Assembly: GCF_000418325.1 (NCBI RefSeq)
Contig: NC_021658.1
Coordinates: 13,062,501-13,126,500, forward strand
DNA from: Sorangium cellulosum So0157-2
GTDB lineage: Bacteria > Myxococcota_A > Polyangia > Polyangiales > Polyangiaceae
Direction of reading: 5' to 3'
Length of the DNA stretch: 64,000 bases
Of the stretch, positions 17,656 through 27,400 are shown piece after piece (positions within the stretch are counted from its first letter, which is position 1; each line of letters begins with the position of its first letter). Both the position numbers and the translations under genes were made by a program. Below the pieces are notes generated by a model. It was not told the origin of the DNA. It saw only the letters and a program-made list of their open reading frames with translations, and did no database searches.

Positions 17656-18843
17656 ATGAGCCTCGACCCGAGCCGCATCCAGCGCGACATCGACGACCTC
17701 TCCCCGGAGCTCCGCGAGATCGCCGCGCGCATCCACGCGAACCCCGAGCTCCGGTTCGAGGAGCACAAGGCCGCGGCGTGGATCGCCGAGGTCGTCGAGA
17801 AGAAGGGCATCCAGGTCGAGCGCGGGCTCGCCGGCATGCCCACCTCGCTGCGCGCGCGCATCGGGCAGGGCCAGGGCCCCCACCTCGCCATCCTCGCCGA
17901 GTACGACGCCCTCCCGGAGATCGGCCACGCCTGCGGGCACAACCTGATCGCGGCGGGCGCGCTCGGCGCCTTCCTCGCCCTGGCCCGGCAGAAGGACGCC
18001 GTGGCCGGCACCATCGATCTGGTCGGGACGCCCGCCGAGGAGGGGGGCGGCGGCAAGATCCGGCTGCTCGAGGCCGGCGCCTTCGAGGGCGTCGACGCCG
18101 CGATGATGTTCCACCCGTTCGACCGCGACCTGCTCGCCCACGACACGCTGGCCAGCACCTGGCTCGAGCTCCAGTTCCACGGCAAGCCGTCGCACGCCGC
18201 GCTCGCGCCGTGGGACGGGAACAGCGCGCTCACGGCCTGCCTCGACACCTTCCGGCTGATCGACGGCCAGCGCGTCCACTTCCGCGACGGCGTCCGGGTG
18301 CACGGGTTCATCAAGAACGGCGGCCAGGCGGTCAACATCATCCCGGAGCTCGCGGTGGCCGAGTTCTCGGTCCGCGCCCTCGACACCGAGGAGCTCGCCC
18401 GCGTGCGGGCGATCGTCGAGCGCTGCGCCCGCGGCGCGGCCATGGCGAGCGGCGTGGAGCTCACGATCGTCGACCAGGGCGGCTACAAGAACATGGTCAA
18501 CAACCGGAAGATGGCGCGCCGCTTCGGCGAGCACCTGCGCGCCCTCGGCCGCTCGCCGGTCGATATGGACCCCGCCGTCGGCACCGGCTCGACCGACATG
18601 GGCGACGTGTCCCACGCGCTCCCCGCCATCCATCCCTGGATCGCGATCTGCGGCAAGGGCGAGACGACCTGCCACCAGCACGCGTTCGCCGCCAAGGCCG
18701 CGAGCCCCGGCGGTCAGGACTCGATGCTGATCGCGGCCAAGGCGATGGCGATGACGTGCGCGGATCTCCTGCTCGATCCCGAGCTGCGCAAGGGCGTGCG
18801 CGAGGAGTTCGCGCAGCGGAAGGCCGGCGCGAGCGCGGCCTAG
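17656..18843 (+). CDS. M20 family amidohydrolase (AbgB-like)
   Basis: A 395-residue metal-dependent amidase/peptidase. Zinc ligands are visible in EYDALPEIGHACGHN (about residues 82-96) and EEGGGGKI (about residue 132). The dimerisation lid domain, with HGKPSHAALAPWDG (about residue 178), is typical of the M20D aminoacylase/p-aminobenzoyl-glutamate hydrolase group. The C-terminal catalytic part includes GSTDMGDVSHALPAIHPWI. It has no signal peptide and is cytosolic. It likely hydrolyses an N-acyl or aryl amino-acid amide. The ATG at 17656 sits close after an A-rich-poor leader without strong SD. The gene is divergent from apbE and convergent, with 7 bases between stops, with the next gene. 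Confidence 0.92.
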   Translation: MSLDPSRIQRDIDDLSPELREIAARIHANPELRFEEHKAAAWIAEVVEKKGIQVERGLAGMPTSLRARIGQGQGPHLAILAEYDALPEIGHACGHNLIAAGALGAFLALARQKDAVAGTIDLVGTPAEEGGGGKIRLLEAGAFEGVDAAMMFHPFDRDLLAHDTLASTWLELQFHGKPSHAALAPWDGNSALTACLDTFRLIDGQRVHFRDGVRVHGFIKNGGQAVNIIPELAVAEFSVRALDTEELARVRAIVERCARGAAMASGVELTIVDQGGYKNMVNNRKMARRFGEHLRALGRSPVDMDPAVGTGSTDMGDVSHALPAIHPWIAICGKGETTCHQHAFAAKAASPGGQDSMLIAAKAMAMTCADLLLDPELRKGVREEFAQRKAGASAA

Positions 18844-18850
18844 GCCTGGG

Positions 18851-19468
18851 TCAGCCGTCGTCCTGGAGGGGGTTGCCGAGGTCGTCCATCAGCCCCGTCC
18901 CCCCCTCGATCGGGATCGCCCGCGCCAGGGCCACCCGCTCCAGCATCACGGACAGCGCGATCTTGTCTCCCACGTCCGGCAGCCAGGTGCGGGACCCGTC
19001 CCAGAGATCCAGCCGGATGTTGCTCGACGGCTTGCCTTGCTGGACCGCGCCCGCGCCGCCGGCGCCCGCCTGCGCCGAGGGCACCGACATGCGATCGATC
19101 TGCGACCAGGCGAAGCGCCGCACGCGCGGCAGCCCGAACCCGAGCAGCTCGCGCAGCTCGATCCCGTCCGGGTGCACGATCACGCCGCGCATCTGCTCCC
19201 GCAGCACCATCGCGAGCGCGCTCACGCACAGGATGATGGCGCAAACGCTCGACGGGACGAGCCGGTGGCGATCCCCCTCCACGACGTACTGGAAGATCCG
19301 GGAGCTCGAAGGAGCGTTCTGGCCATAGAAGATCACCGCCGAGACGGTGAGGGCGAAGGCGAGGTAAAGCAGCGCCGGGATGCGCTCCTTCATCGGCGGC
19401 CCGAACGCGATGCGCTTCTCGGGCCTGTACGTCATGTCAAAGCCGGGAGGTCTGGAAGGACGCGCCAT
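18851..19468 (-). CDS. Two-TM hypothetical protein with PH-like C-terminal domain
   Basis: I do not recognise a named family. This 205-residue protein has two hydrophobic helices (about residues 30-48, LLYLAFALTVSAVIF, and 73-90, SVCAIILCVSALAMVL). Then comes a strand-rich part GVIVHPDGIELRELLGFGLPRVRRFAWSQID, the kind of sequence found in bacterial PH-domain (bPH) membrane proteins, and a short amphipathic C-terminus. Probably an inner-membrane protein with a cytoplasmic sensor-like domain. The ATG at 19466-19468 was chosen because the upstream open frame runs through the hemE region in antisense. Confidence 0.65.
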   Translation of the reverse strand: MARPSRPPGFDMTYRPEKRIAFGPPMKERIPALLYLAFALTVSAVIFYGQNAPSSSRIFQYVVEGDRHRLVPSSVCAIILCVSALAMVLREQMRGVIVHPDGIELRELLGFGLPRVRRFAWSQIDRMSVPSAQAGAGGAGAVQQGKPSSNIRLDLWDGSRTWLPDVGDKIALSVMLERVALARAIPIEGGTGLMDDLGNPLQDDG

Positions 19469-19536
19469 AGATTCGTAGTCTACACGGCGGGCGACGCGGC
19501 GCTTGGGTCCCCCCTCAGCCCGCTCGCCGCCGGTCG

Positions 19537-19608
19537 GCCGCCGCGCTTCCAGAAATCCATGGTCGGGCGTTCCCGGAAAACCACGGCCCCGCGCTCCCAG
19601 AAACCCAT
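19537..19608. repeat. Three tandem 24-base degenerate repeats
   Basis: Units 19537-19560, 19561-19584 and 19585-19608 share the pattern GCGCTTCCAGAAATCCAT / GCGTTCCCGGAAAACCAC / GCGCTCCCAGAAACCCAT. Read on the minus strand they encode an 8-residue period (MGFWERGA, VVFRERPT, MDFWKRGG) within an open 67-codon frame (19480-19683). They lie between the divergent starts of the two-TM gene and hemE. Confidence 0.6.
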
Positions 19609-19685
19609 TGCCGGGAGATGGCTGAACGGACATGAAGGATCGCCCCGAGGGCGCCTCCTCGGGCCCATCCTGGAGTTTTCCATCC

Positions 19686-20735
19686 ATGCACGACCGCTTC
19701 CTGCGCGCCTGCCGGCGTGAGCCGACCGATGTGACGCCCGTATGGTTCATGCGCCAGGCGGGCCGGTACATGGCCGAGTACCGGGAGCTCAGGAAGAAAT
19801 ACACGCTGCTCGAGATCTGCAAGACGCCCGAGCTCGCGCTCGAGGTGACCCTCCAGCCGCTGCGGCTCGGGATGGACGCGGCGATCCTCTTCGCCGACAT
19901 CCTCTTGCCGCTCGAGCCGATGGGCGCCCCCTTCGAGTTCGCGAAGGGCGAGGGCCCGGTCATCCACGAGCCGGTGCGCGACCGGGCCGGCATCGAGCGG
20001 CTCCGCGTGTTCGAGCCCGAAGAGGGCCTCGGTTACGTGCTCGAGGCCGTGCGCCTCATCCGCAAGGAGCTGGACGGCAAGACGCCGCTCATCGGCTTCG
20101 CCGGCGCGCCGTTCACCATGGCGAGCTACCTCGTCGAGGGGGGCAAATCGAGCGATTACCGGCTCACGAAGCAGCTGATGTGGAGCGATCCCGATGCGTG
20201 GTCGGCGCTCATGGGCAAGATCTCCGAGGTCGTCCGCCGCCTGCTGCGCGCGCAGGTCGCCGCCGGCGCGCAGGCCGTGCAGCTGTTCGACTCGTGGGTC
20301 GGCTCGCTCTCGATCGACGACTACCGCGAGCACGTGCAGCCGCACGTGCGCCACATCCTCCGCGACCTCGAGGCGACGGGCGTCCCGGTCATCCACTTCG
20401 GCACGAACACCGGGGCGCTCCTCGAGGCGCAGCGCGACGCCGGCGGCACGGTCATCGGCGTCGACTGGCGCACGCCGCTCGACAAGGCGTGGCAGCGCAT
20501 CGGTTACGACCGCGCCGTGCAGGGCAACCTCGATCCGCTGCTGCTCTGCGCGCCGCGCGCCGTCGCCGAGCGCCGCGCGCGGGCGGTGCTCGCCGAGGCC
20601 GGCGGGCGCGCGGGCCACATCTTCAACCTCGGCCACGGCATCATCCCGGAGACGCCGGTCGACACCGTCAAGGCGGTGATCGATCTCGTCCACTCCATCC
20701 CGCGCGCGTCGCTGCAGGGCGAGCCCGATCGTTGA
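19686..20735 (+). CDS. hemE: Uroporphyrinogen decarboxylase
   Basis: A 349-residue HemE, the cytosolic enzyme that decarboxylates the four acetate side chains of uroporphyrinogen III to coproporphyrinogen III in heme synthesis. The hallmark active-site loop is TPVWFMRQAGRYMAEY near residues 18-33. The catalytic aspartate region ILFADILLPLEPMG is near residue 75, and the conserved FGTNTG and FNLGHGIIPETP are present. The ATG at 19686 follows GGAG by about 10 bases; an in-frame ATG at 19632 would add 18 unconserved residues. No other heme gene is next to it. The length is normal. Confidence 0.96.
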   Translation: MHDRFLRACRREPTDVTPVWFMRQAGRYMAEYRELRKKYTLLEICKTPELALEVTLQPLRLGMDAAILFADILLPLEPMGAPFEFAKGEGPVIHEPVRDRAGIERLRVFEPEEGLGYVLEAVRLIRKELDGKTPLIGFAGAPFTMASYLVEGGKSSDYRLTKQLMWSDPDAWSALMGKISEVVRRLLRAQVAAGAQAVQLFDSWVGSLSIDDYREHVQPHVRHILRDLEATGVPVIHFGTNTGALLEAQRDAGGTVIGVDWRTPLDKAWQRIGYDRAVQGNLDPLLLCAPRAVAERRARAVLAEAGGRAGHIFNLGHGIIPETPVDTVKAVIDLVHSIPRASLQGEPDR

Positions 20736-20744
20736 CGCTGCGCC

Positions 20745-20762
20745 TCACCCCTCCCGGGGTGA
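20745..20762 (+). terminator. Small hairpin after hemE
   Basis: Seven-base stem TCACCCC/GGGGTGA with a four-base loop, 9 bases after the hemE stop and 18 bases before the next start. It could be a weak terminator or attenuator; there is no T-tract. Confidence 0.3.
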
Positions 20763-20780
20763 TATGGTGCCGCCGCGAGC

Positions 20781-21560
20781 ATGTGCGAGCTCCTCGGGAT
20801 GGAGTGCAACGTCCCCACCGACATCGTCTTTTCGTTCAACGGCCTCCGGCACCGGGGCGGCCGCACCGGACCGCACGCCGACGGGTGGGGCCTCGCGTTC
20901 TTCGAGGGGCGCGCCGCGCGCGTCTTCCTCGACCCGAGCCCCGCGTGCGATAGCCCGCTGGCGCGCTTCCTCGGCGAGACCCCGATCAAGACGCTGCTCG
21001 CGATCGGCCACATCCGGCGCCGCACCCGCGGCGAGGTCCTGCTCGCCAACACGCACCCGTTCGTGCGCGAGCTCTGGGGGCGCCACTGGGTCTTCGCGCA
21101 CAACGGCACGCTGCGCCGCGTCCGGCGCCGCGCGCTGGGCCGCTTCAACCCCATCGGCACGACCGACAGCGAGCACGCGTTCTGCTACCTGCTGGAGGGG
21201 CTCCGGAGCGCGTTCCCCGGCTACCCGCGCCGGCCCAGCGAGCTGTGGGCGGCGGTCGCGGCGCTCGGCGGCGAGCTCGGCCGGGACGGCACGTTCAACT
21301 TCCTGCTCGGCGACGGGCGCCACCTCTTCGCCCGGTGCGGGACCCGGCTCTGCTACATCGTGCGCAAAGCCCCGTTCGGCGTCGCGACGCTCGTGGACGA
21401 TGACGTCCGCGTCGACTTCTCCGCCGTCACGACCCCGAAGGATCGCATCGCCGTGGTCGCGACGACCCCGCTCACCGCCAACGAGGCCTGGACCCATGGG
21501 CGGCCGGGCGAGCTCTGGGTCTTCGACGGCGGCGAGCTGCGCGCGACGCTCCGGTCGTGA
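20781..21560 (+). CDS. Class II glutamine amidotransferase (YafJ/EgtC-like)
   Basis: A 259-residue N-terminal-nucleophile amidohydrolase. The nucleophilic cysteine is residue 2 (MCELLGME), exposed after Met removal. The substrate arginine and following loops are visible in HADGWGLAFFEG (about residue 35), GHIRRRTRGEVLLANTHPF (about residue 75) and FAHNG (about residue 107). The protein is a stand-alone glutaminase-type domain without a synthase domain, as in YafJ and EgtC. Its natural substrate is uncertain: a gamma-glutamyl compound or deaminated glutathione-like molecule. It lies 45 bases after hemE and may be co-transcribed with it. Confidence 0.9.
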   Translation: MCELLGMECNVPTDIVFSFNGLRHRGGRTGPHADGWGLAFFEGRAARVFLDPSPACDSPLARFLGETPIKTLLAIGHIRRRTRGEVLLANTHPFVRELWGRHWVFAHNGTLRRVRRRALGRFNPIGTTDSEHAFCYLLEGLRSAFPGYPRRPSELWAAVAALGGELGRDGTFNFLLGDGRHLFARCGTRLCYIVRKAPFGVATLVDDDVRVDFSAVTTPKDRIAVVATTPLTANEAWTHGRPGELWVFDGGELRATLRS

Positions 21561-21819
21561 ACGACGGCGGCCGGCTCCCGCGCCGGCCCCACCCGCCCAG
21601 CAGGGCTCGCGTCGTCAATCCCCTCCTTGCAGCCGAGGTCGGTTTCTCGGCACCTGCTCCAGCTGGGCCCGTTGATGCCTTTCGAGGCAAACGGTTCCAG
21701 CAGCGACGGAGCATGGCTGGATGGCGAGGAACGCGCTGCTCCGGGAATCATCCCAGGAGGAAATACGCGACAGCGCCGGGGGTGGAGATGGCCACGGAGC
21801 AGCCTGAAATGAAAAACGC

Positions 21820-21855
21820 CGCGGCGGACCTGGGGGGGGGAAGGTCTCCGCCGCG
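21820..21855. other. Stem-loop with G9 loop
   Basis: CGCGGCGGACCT, then nine G, then AAGGTCTCCGCCGCG: arms pair along 11-12 bases with a two-base bulge. The homopolymeric loop could form a G-quadruplex between molecules or be a slippage-prone tract. No gene reads through it. Confidence 0.5.
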
Positions 21856-21963
21856 ACGCAGGTCTACTCTACGCACCCCGTGTGCCAAGTCAACCAACCG
21901 GCGCTGCCCGGAAGAGGGCCGCGCCGGCGGTCGCGGCGCGCGCTGCGCTCGGTTCGTTTCTGT

Positions 21964-22011
21964 TCAGTTCCGCTCAGCTCCGCTCAGTTCCGCTCGTTCC
22001 GCTCAGTTCAG
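21964..22011. repeat. 10-base tandem repeats AGTTCCGCTC
   Basis: Four full units of (A)G(T/C)TCCGCTC follow each other, flanked on both sides by the variant GTTCAG. Units differ at one or two bases. They are non-coding and of unknown meaning. Confidence 0.6.
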
Positions 22012-22032
22012 CGTTGTGATGCGCCCTGGTTT

Positions 22033-22074
22033 TGAGGCAGAACTCACAGAGCCTCATGCCCGCAGAACGCGGGC
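22033..22074. other. Two adjacent small hairpins
   Basis: Stem 1 is TGAGGC/GCCTCA (22033-22038 with 22051-22056). Stem 2 is GCCCGC/GCGGGC (22058-22063 with 22069-22074). Both have CAGAAC at the start of the loop. This could be a folded RNA leader, about 530 bases before the GGDEF gene. Confidence 0.35.
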
Positions 22075-22602
22075 TTGCCAGCCGAACCAACACATCGTGC
22101 TCCAGCGAACCATTCTCTCCCCTGCCGGCTCGACCGCTCGCCGGACGGGTGGCGGCGCGCCCGAGAAACGCATAGAGAGAGCCGCATCGACGGCAGCGCG
22201 AGCTGCACGAGAGAACGGGGCGGCGCGTCCACTGCGATACAAGCGCACAATGCCCCACAAGGCGCTTCAGCGAGCACAGGCGATGCGGTGCAGAGCAAGC
22301 GGCGGTGAGGGGCGGACGGCGTGCGAGGAACAAGCCGAGAGCGTGGAAGGGCACGACGGAGCGCAGCGGGCGACGTGTGCCGCTGTCGGGTCGGGAAGGC
22401 GGAGGAATCACCGAAGACGGCTCCGCCCGGATGGCCGTCTTGACGGGAGTCGGGGCATGTCAGTACGCTTTGACGTTGGGCGAGCTAGGGCATATCGAGC
22501 CGTTGGATCGCGACCGAAGAGCCGCGCCCGGGCAGGTTCCGTCTCGGGAAGAGCTCGAACGATGTCGAGGCTAGGTCGCACGACGGGTTGGGCTGAGCGC
22601 GC

Positions 22603-23502
<900 letters not shown>

Positions 23503-23545
23503 GCTCGGGGCCGCGGGCGCGCTAGATCCCGGCGGAGGAACGACG

Positions 23546-24904
23546 ATGCCGAACAGCGAGCTGCCGCTGCCGGCGGCGCTGGACCCGGACGGCGGCGACG
23601 CGCTGCCCGAGATCCTGGTGCCGCCGCCTGGTCCGAGGTCGCGGAGCGCCCTCGAGCGGCTCGAGCGCGTCGAGTGCCCGGCGTTCGGCCGGCGCCGCGA
23701 GGCGCGGGCGCAGAAGAGCGGCGCCGAGATGCTCCCGATCGTGCTGTCGCACGGGCGCGGCGCCAACGTCTGCGACGTCGACGGCAACCGCTACGTCGAC
23801 CTGTGCGCGGGCTTCGGCGCGCTGCTGCTCGGCCACGCGGCGGCGCCGGTGCGGCGCGCGGCGGAGGAGCAGATGTCGCGGCTGACGCTCGCCCTCGGCG
23901 ACGTGTACTCGGCCGACGTGAAGATCGCCCTCCTGGAGCGCCTCGCGGCGCTGCACCCCGGGCCCTCGCCGATGGCGCTGCTCGGCCAGAGCGGCAGCGA
24001 CGCGATCACGGCGGCCATCAAGACGGCGGCGCTCGCGACCGGGCGGCCGGGGCTCGTCGCCTTCGAGGGCGCGTACCACGGCCTCGGGTACGCGCCGCTC
24101 GCGGCGTGCGGGCTGCGCGAGAGCTACCGGTCGCCGTTCGCGGAGCAGCTCAACCCGCGCGTGACGTTCGCGCCGTACCCGCGCGACGAGGCGGGCGCGG
24201 CGCGCTCGCTCGACGCGATCGAGGCGGCGCTGCGCGGCGGCGAGATCGGCGCGATCCTGCTCGAGCCGATCCTCGGGCGGGGCGGCTGCGTCGTCCCACC
24301 CGACGCGTTCCTGGGCGCGGTCTGCGACGCGGCGCACCGGCGCGGGGCGCTGGTGATCGCGGACGAGATCTGGACCGGCCTCGGTCGGTCGGGGGCGATG
24401 ACGCGCACGGGGGCGATCGGGGCGCCCGCGGACATCCTCTGCTTCGGCAAGGGGCTCGGCGGCGGGCTCCCCATCTCCGCGTGCGTGGCGCCGGAGCCGA
24501 TCATGCGCGCGTGGGCGCGCGAGGCCGAGGTGGTCCACACCTCGACGCACTCCGGCTCGCCCCTCGCGTCGAGCGCCGCGCTCGCGACGCTCGACGCCCT
24601 GGACGCAGGCCAGCTGGCCGCGCGCTCGCGCGGCGTGGGCGCGCGCTTCCAGGAGGCGCTCCGGCAGGCGCTGCGGGGCCGAGCGGGCGTCGTCGACGTG
24701 CGCGGCGCCGGGCTCATGGTCGGCGTGGAGCTCGAGAGCGCCGAGCTCGGGCTGCGGGCCATGCGCGGGATGCTGGCCGAGGGCTACCTGGTCCTCACGG
24801 GCGGGGTGCGCGGCGAGACGCTGACGCTGACGCCGGCGCTCACCACCCCCGAGGCGCTGCTGTCGGCCGCGGCCGGCGCGCTGGCCCGCGTGCTTTCGTC
24901 CTAG
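23546..24904 (+). CDS. Class III PLP aminotransferase (glutamate-semialdehyde aminomutase-like)
   Basis: A 452-residue class III aminotransferase. The phosphate-binding loop is LLGQSGSDAITAAIKTA (about residue 150). The PLP-stacking and Asp motif is GALVIADEIWTGLGRSG (about residue 270), and the Schiff-base lysine is in LCFGKGLGGGLPISA (about residue 305). The first about 60 residues are an acidic, proline-rich extension without obvious fold. Start: ATG preceded by GGCGGAGGA. It is followed after 29 bases by luxE-like and luxC-like genes, so an aldehyde or keto product of those enzymes is a plausible amine acceptor. Alternative: an ordinary ornithine- or GSA-type enzyme that merely lies nearby. 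Confidence 0.9.
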   Translation: MPNSELPLPAALDPDGGDALPEILVPPPGPRSRSALERLERVECPAFGRRREARAQKSGAEMLPIVLSHGRGANVCDVDGNRYVDLCAGFGALLLGHAAAPVRRAAEEQMSRLTLALGDVYSADVKIALLERLAALHPGPSPMALLGQSGSDAITAAIKTAALATGRPGLVAFEGAYHGLGYAPLAACGLRESYRSPFAEQLNPRVTFAPYPRDEAGAARSLDAIEAALRGGEIGAILLEPILGRGGCVVPPDAFLGAVCDAAHRRGALVIADEIWTGLGRSGAMTRTGAIGAPADILCFGKGLGGGLPISACVAPEPIMRAWAREAEVVHTSTHSGSPLASSAALATLDALDAGQLAARSRGVGARFQEALRQALRGRAGVVDVRGAGLMVGVELESAELGLRAMRGMLAEGYLVLTGGVRGETLTLTPALTTPEALLSAAAGALARVLSS

Positions 24905-24933
24905 GCGCGCGCGGCGCGTGCTATCCCGGTCGC

Positions 24934-26142
24934 GTGGGACGCGTGGGACGCGTAGGACCGATCGATCAGAGCGAGGCGCTGCACCGCCGCGCGCGGGCGT
25001 TCATCGAGGCGTCGCTCCTCCCGGACAGGGCGGGCTCGCCCGGCGCCGGCCGAGCGGCGGCGGCCTCGCTTCAGCGGGGCGAGGGCGCGGCGGACGCCGC
25101 GCTCCCGGACACGTTCGACGCGCTCGCGATCGCCCTCGCCCGGCACCAGGCCGCGCAGTGCGCGCCGGTCGCCCGCCTCTTCAAGGCGCGCGGCGCGGAC
25201 GTCGACACGATGCAGCGCGCGGAGCAGATCCCCGCGGTGCCGTGCGACGTCTTCCGGTTCGCGCGCGTCGCGGCCCACCCGCACGAGGCGGACGAGCGCG
25301 TCTTCCGCACGAGCGGGACCTCCCTCGGCGCGGCGTCCCGCGGCGAGCACCCGTTCCGCACCACCGCGACGTACGAGCTCGCCGCGGTCGCCTGGGGCGA
25401 GCGCCTCCTGTGGCCCGACGGCGCGCCGCTCCGCGCGATCGTCCTCGCGCCGCCGCTCGACGAGGTCCCGGACTCGTCGCTCGGGTTCATGATCGATCGC
25501 TTCGCCGCGCGCCTCTCGGGGCCGGCGAGCTGGCACGTGCGCGGCGGCGAGCTCGACGCCGCGGGGTTCGCCCGCGCGTGCGCCGAGGCGCGCGCCGCGG
25601 GCGAGCCGGCCATCGTGCTCGGCACCTCGTTCGCGTTCGTCCACCTGCTCGAGGCCGGGCTGCCCGAGGGCGCGACGCTGCTGCCCGGAGGCAGCCGCGC
25701 AATGCAGACCGGCGGCTACAAGGGTCGCTCGCGCGAGGTGCCCGCGGACGAGCTGCGGGCGTCGATCGCGCGAGCGCTCGGGGTGCCGCTCTCGCATGTC
25801 GTCGGCGAGTACGGCATGACGGAGCTCTCGAGCCAGCTCTACGAGGGCACGCTCGCGGCGGCGCTCGCCCGCGGGCCGGGCCCCGCGCCGGGGATCTACC
25901 TCGCGCCGCCCTGGACGCGCGTCACCGCGGTCGACCCCGGGACGCTCGCGCCGCTCCCCGCCGGCGAGATCGGGCTCGCGCGGATCGTCGATCTCGCGAA
26001 CGTCGACTCGGCGGTGGCCATCCAGACGGCCGATCGCGTGCGCGTCACCGACGAGGGCGTCGAGCTCCTGGGCCGCGCGTCCGGGGCGCCGCCGCGCGGC
26101 TGCTCGATCGCGATCGACCAGATGCTCGGCGGCGGCGCCTGA
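24934..26142 (+). CDS. LuxE-like acyl-protein synthetase
   Basis: A 402-residue member of the LuxE/PaaK-related adenylating family. The ATP-phosphate loop is FRTSGTSLGAASRG (about residue 125). Further family segments are GFMIDRFAARLSGPASWHV, LLPGGSRAMQTGGYKGRSRE and GEYGMTELSSQLY (about residue 290). LuxE activates a fatty acid as acyl-AMP and passes it via a C-terminal cysteine to LuxC. Here a cysteine is available near the C-terminus (GCSIAIDQM, about residue 391). Start: GTG at 24934 (another in-frame GTG is at 24943). It overlaps the next gene by one base (TGATG), which is strong evidence that the two act together. No luxA, luxB or luxD is seen. Confidence 0.88.
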   Translation: MGRVGRVGPIDQSEALHRRARAFIEASLLPDRAGSPGAGRAAAASLQRGEGAADAALPDTFDALAIALARHQAAQCAPVARLFKARGADVDTMQRAEQIPAVPCDVFRFARVAAHPHEADERVFRTSGTSLGAASRGEHPFRTTATYELAAVAWGERLLWPDGAPLRAIVLAPPLDEVPDSSLGFMIDRFAARLSGPASWHVRGGELDAAGFARACAEARAAGEPAIVLGTSFAFVHLLEAGLPEGATLLPGGSRAMQTGGYKGRSREVPADELRASIARALGVPLSHVVGEYGMTELSSQLYEGTLAAALARGPGPAPGIYLAPPWTRVTAVDPGTLAPLPAGEIGLARIVDLANVDSAVAIQTADRVRVTDEGVELLGRASGAPPRGCSIAIDQMLGGGA

Positions 26143-27263
26143 TGGACGACGGCGCGGCGCGGCGCCGCCGGGTCGAGCGCGTGGTCGCCGCGGCGGCGCG
26201 GATCGCCGACGCGCGCGACCCGCTCGGCCAGGAGGCGCGGCGGCGGCTGCCCGAAACGAGCGGCCTCTCCCCCGAGGGCGTGGAGCTCGCGCTCGGCCGC
26301 CACCTCGAGATCGCGCCGAGCAGCGGCGAGCTCGACGCGCTCGTGGCGACCGCGGGGCGCGCGCGCCGCTGCCACGTCGTGCTCGCCGCGAACGTCTGCA
26401 CGGCGCCGCTGCGGGCCATCGCCGTCGCGGCGGCGACGGCGCCGGAGGTCCTCGTGCGCCCGTCGCGCCGCGATCCCGTCGTCGCGGAGCTCCTCGCGCG
26501 CGCGCTCTCGGCCGACGAGGGCTTCGCGCGCGACGGCGGCGCCATCGCCCTGGTCGCGGACGTGGCGCTCGGGGACGCCGGGGCGCAGGCGGCGGGCGAG
26601 GAGCCCCGCGACGGCGCGCCGCGCGCCGAGCTGCACGTCTACGGCTCGGACCAGACCGTCGCGACGCTGCGCGCGCAGGCCGGGCGCGGCGTCCTCGTGC
26701 GCGGGCACGGCGCCGGCCTCGGCCTCGCCGTCGTCGGCCCCGACGCGCGCCTCGCCGAGGCGGCGCGCGACATCGCCGACGACGTCGTGCCGTTCGATCA
26801 GCGCGGCTGCCTGTCGCCGCGCTTCGTGCTGGTGGAGGGCCCGGCCGAGCGCGCCGAGGCGCTCGCGCGCGCCCTGCACGAGGCGCTCGCGGCCGCGGGC
26901 GCGCGCGTCCCGCGCGGGCCGCTCGACGGCGCCGCGCGGGCCGAGGTCGCGATGTACCGGGCCACCCTCGAGGCCGTGGGCTCGTTCTGGGAGGGCGAAG
27001 GGCACGGGGTCGGCGTGGATCCGGCGCCGCGGTCGCTCCTCCTGCCGCCCGCGGCGCGCGTCGTCCACGTGGCGGCGAGCAGCGCCGGCGCGGCTCCGGC
27101 GCTGCTCGCGCCGATCCGCGGCGCGATCACCGCGATCGGCGCCGGCGGCGGCGGCGAGCTCGCGCGCGCCGTGTCCGCCGCGGCCCCGCGCGCGCGGGTC
27201 TCGGCGCTGGGGTGGATGCAGCGCCCGCCCCTGGATGGCCCGGTCGACCTGCGGGCGCTCTGA
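26142..27263 (+). CDS. LuxC-like acyl-CoA/acyl-protein reductase
   Basis: A 373-residue aldehyde-dehydrogenase-like reductase of the LuxC family. The catalytic cysteine is in VPFDQRGCLSPRFVLVEG (about residue 225), the LuxC-type D-Q-x-x-C-x-S-P motif. The NADPH-binding half is recognisable by VVLAANVCTAPLRAIAVA and LHVYGSDQTVATLRAQAG. The protein is about 100 residues shorter than luminescent LuxC (about 480), lacking much of the N-terminal part. With LuxE it should reduce an activated acyl group to an aldehyde using NADPH. The last part (PRARVSALGWMQRPPLDGPVD) matches the C-terminal motif of the family. Start: ATG overlapping the luxE-like stop by one base. Confidence 0.87.
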   Translation: MDDGAARRRRVERVVAAAARIADARDPLGQEARRRLPETSGLSPEGVELALGRHLEIAPSSGELDALVATAGRARRCHVVLAANVCTAPLRAIAVAAATAPEVLVRPSRRDPVVAELLARALSADEGFARDGGAIALVADVALGDAGAQAAGEEPRDGAPRAELHVYGSDQTVATLRAQAGRGVLVRGHGAGLGLAVVGPDARLAEAARDIADDVVPFDQRGCLSPRFVLVEGPAERAEALARALHEALAAAGARVPRGPLDGAARAEVAMYRATLEAVGSFWEGEGHGVGVDPAPRSLLLPPAARVVHVAASSAGAAPALLAPIRGAITAIGAGGGGELARAVSAAAPRARVSALGWMQRPPLDGPVDLRAL

Positions 27264-27400
27264 CGTGCGTGACCGGCCGGGCGGACGGCGCGCCGGCAGC
27301 GCGCGCGTCGCGCCGCGGACGCGGCCTCGACCGCGGCGCGATCCGGGCGCGCTCGCGTGCGAGGTGCGCTCGAGCGACGGTGTGTGATAGCGATCGTCGT

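Larger units (their letters stand above)
21561..22602. other. 1-kb gene-free region with several DNA/RNA structures
   Basis: No credible gene: the open frames here have neither domain-like sequence nor typical codon bias, and the base composition is less GC-rich than the flanking genes. It holds a stem-loop with a nine-G loop (21820-21855), a run of 10-base repeats of the type AGTTCCGCTC (21964-22011) and two adjacent hairpins at 22033-22074. It should also contain the promoter of the FHA-GGDEF gene. An untranslated RNA is possible but I cannot name one. Confidence 0.5.
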
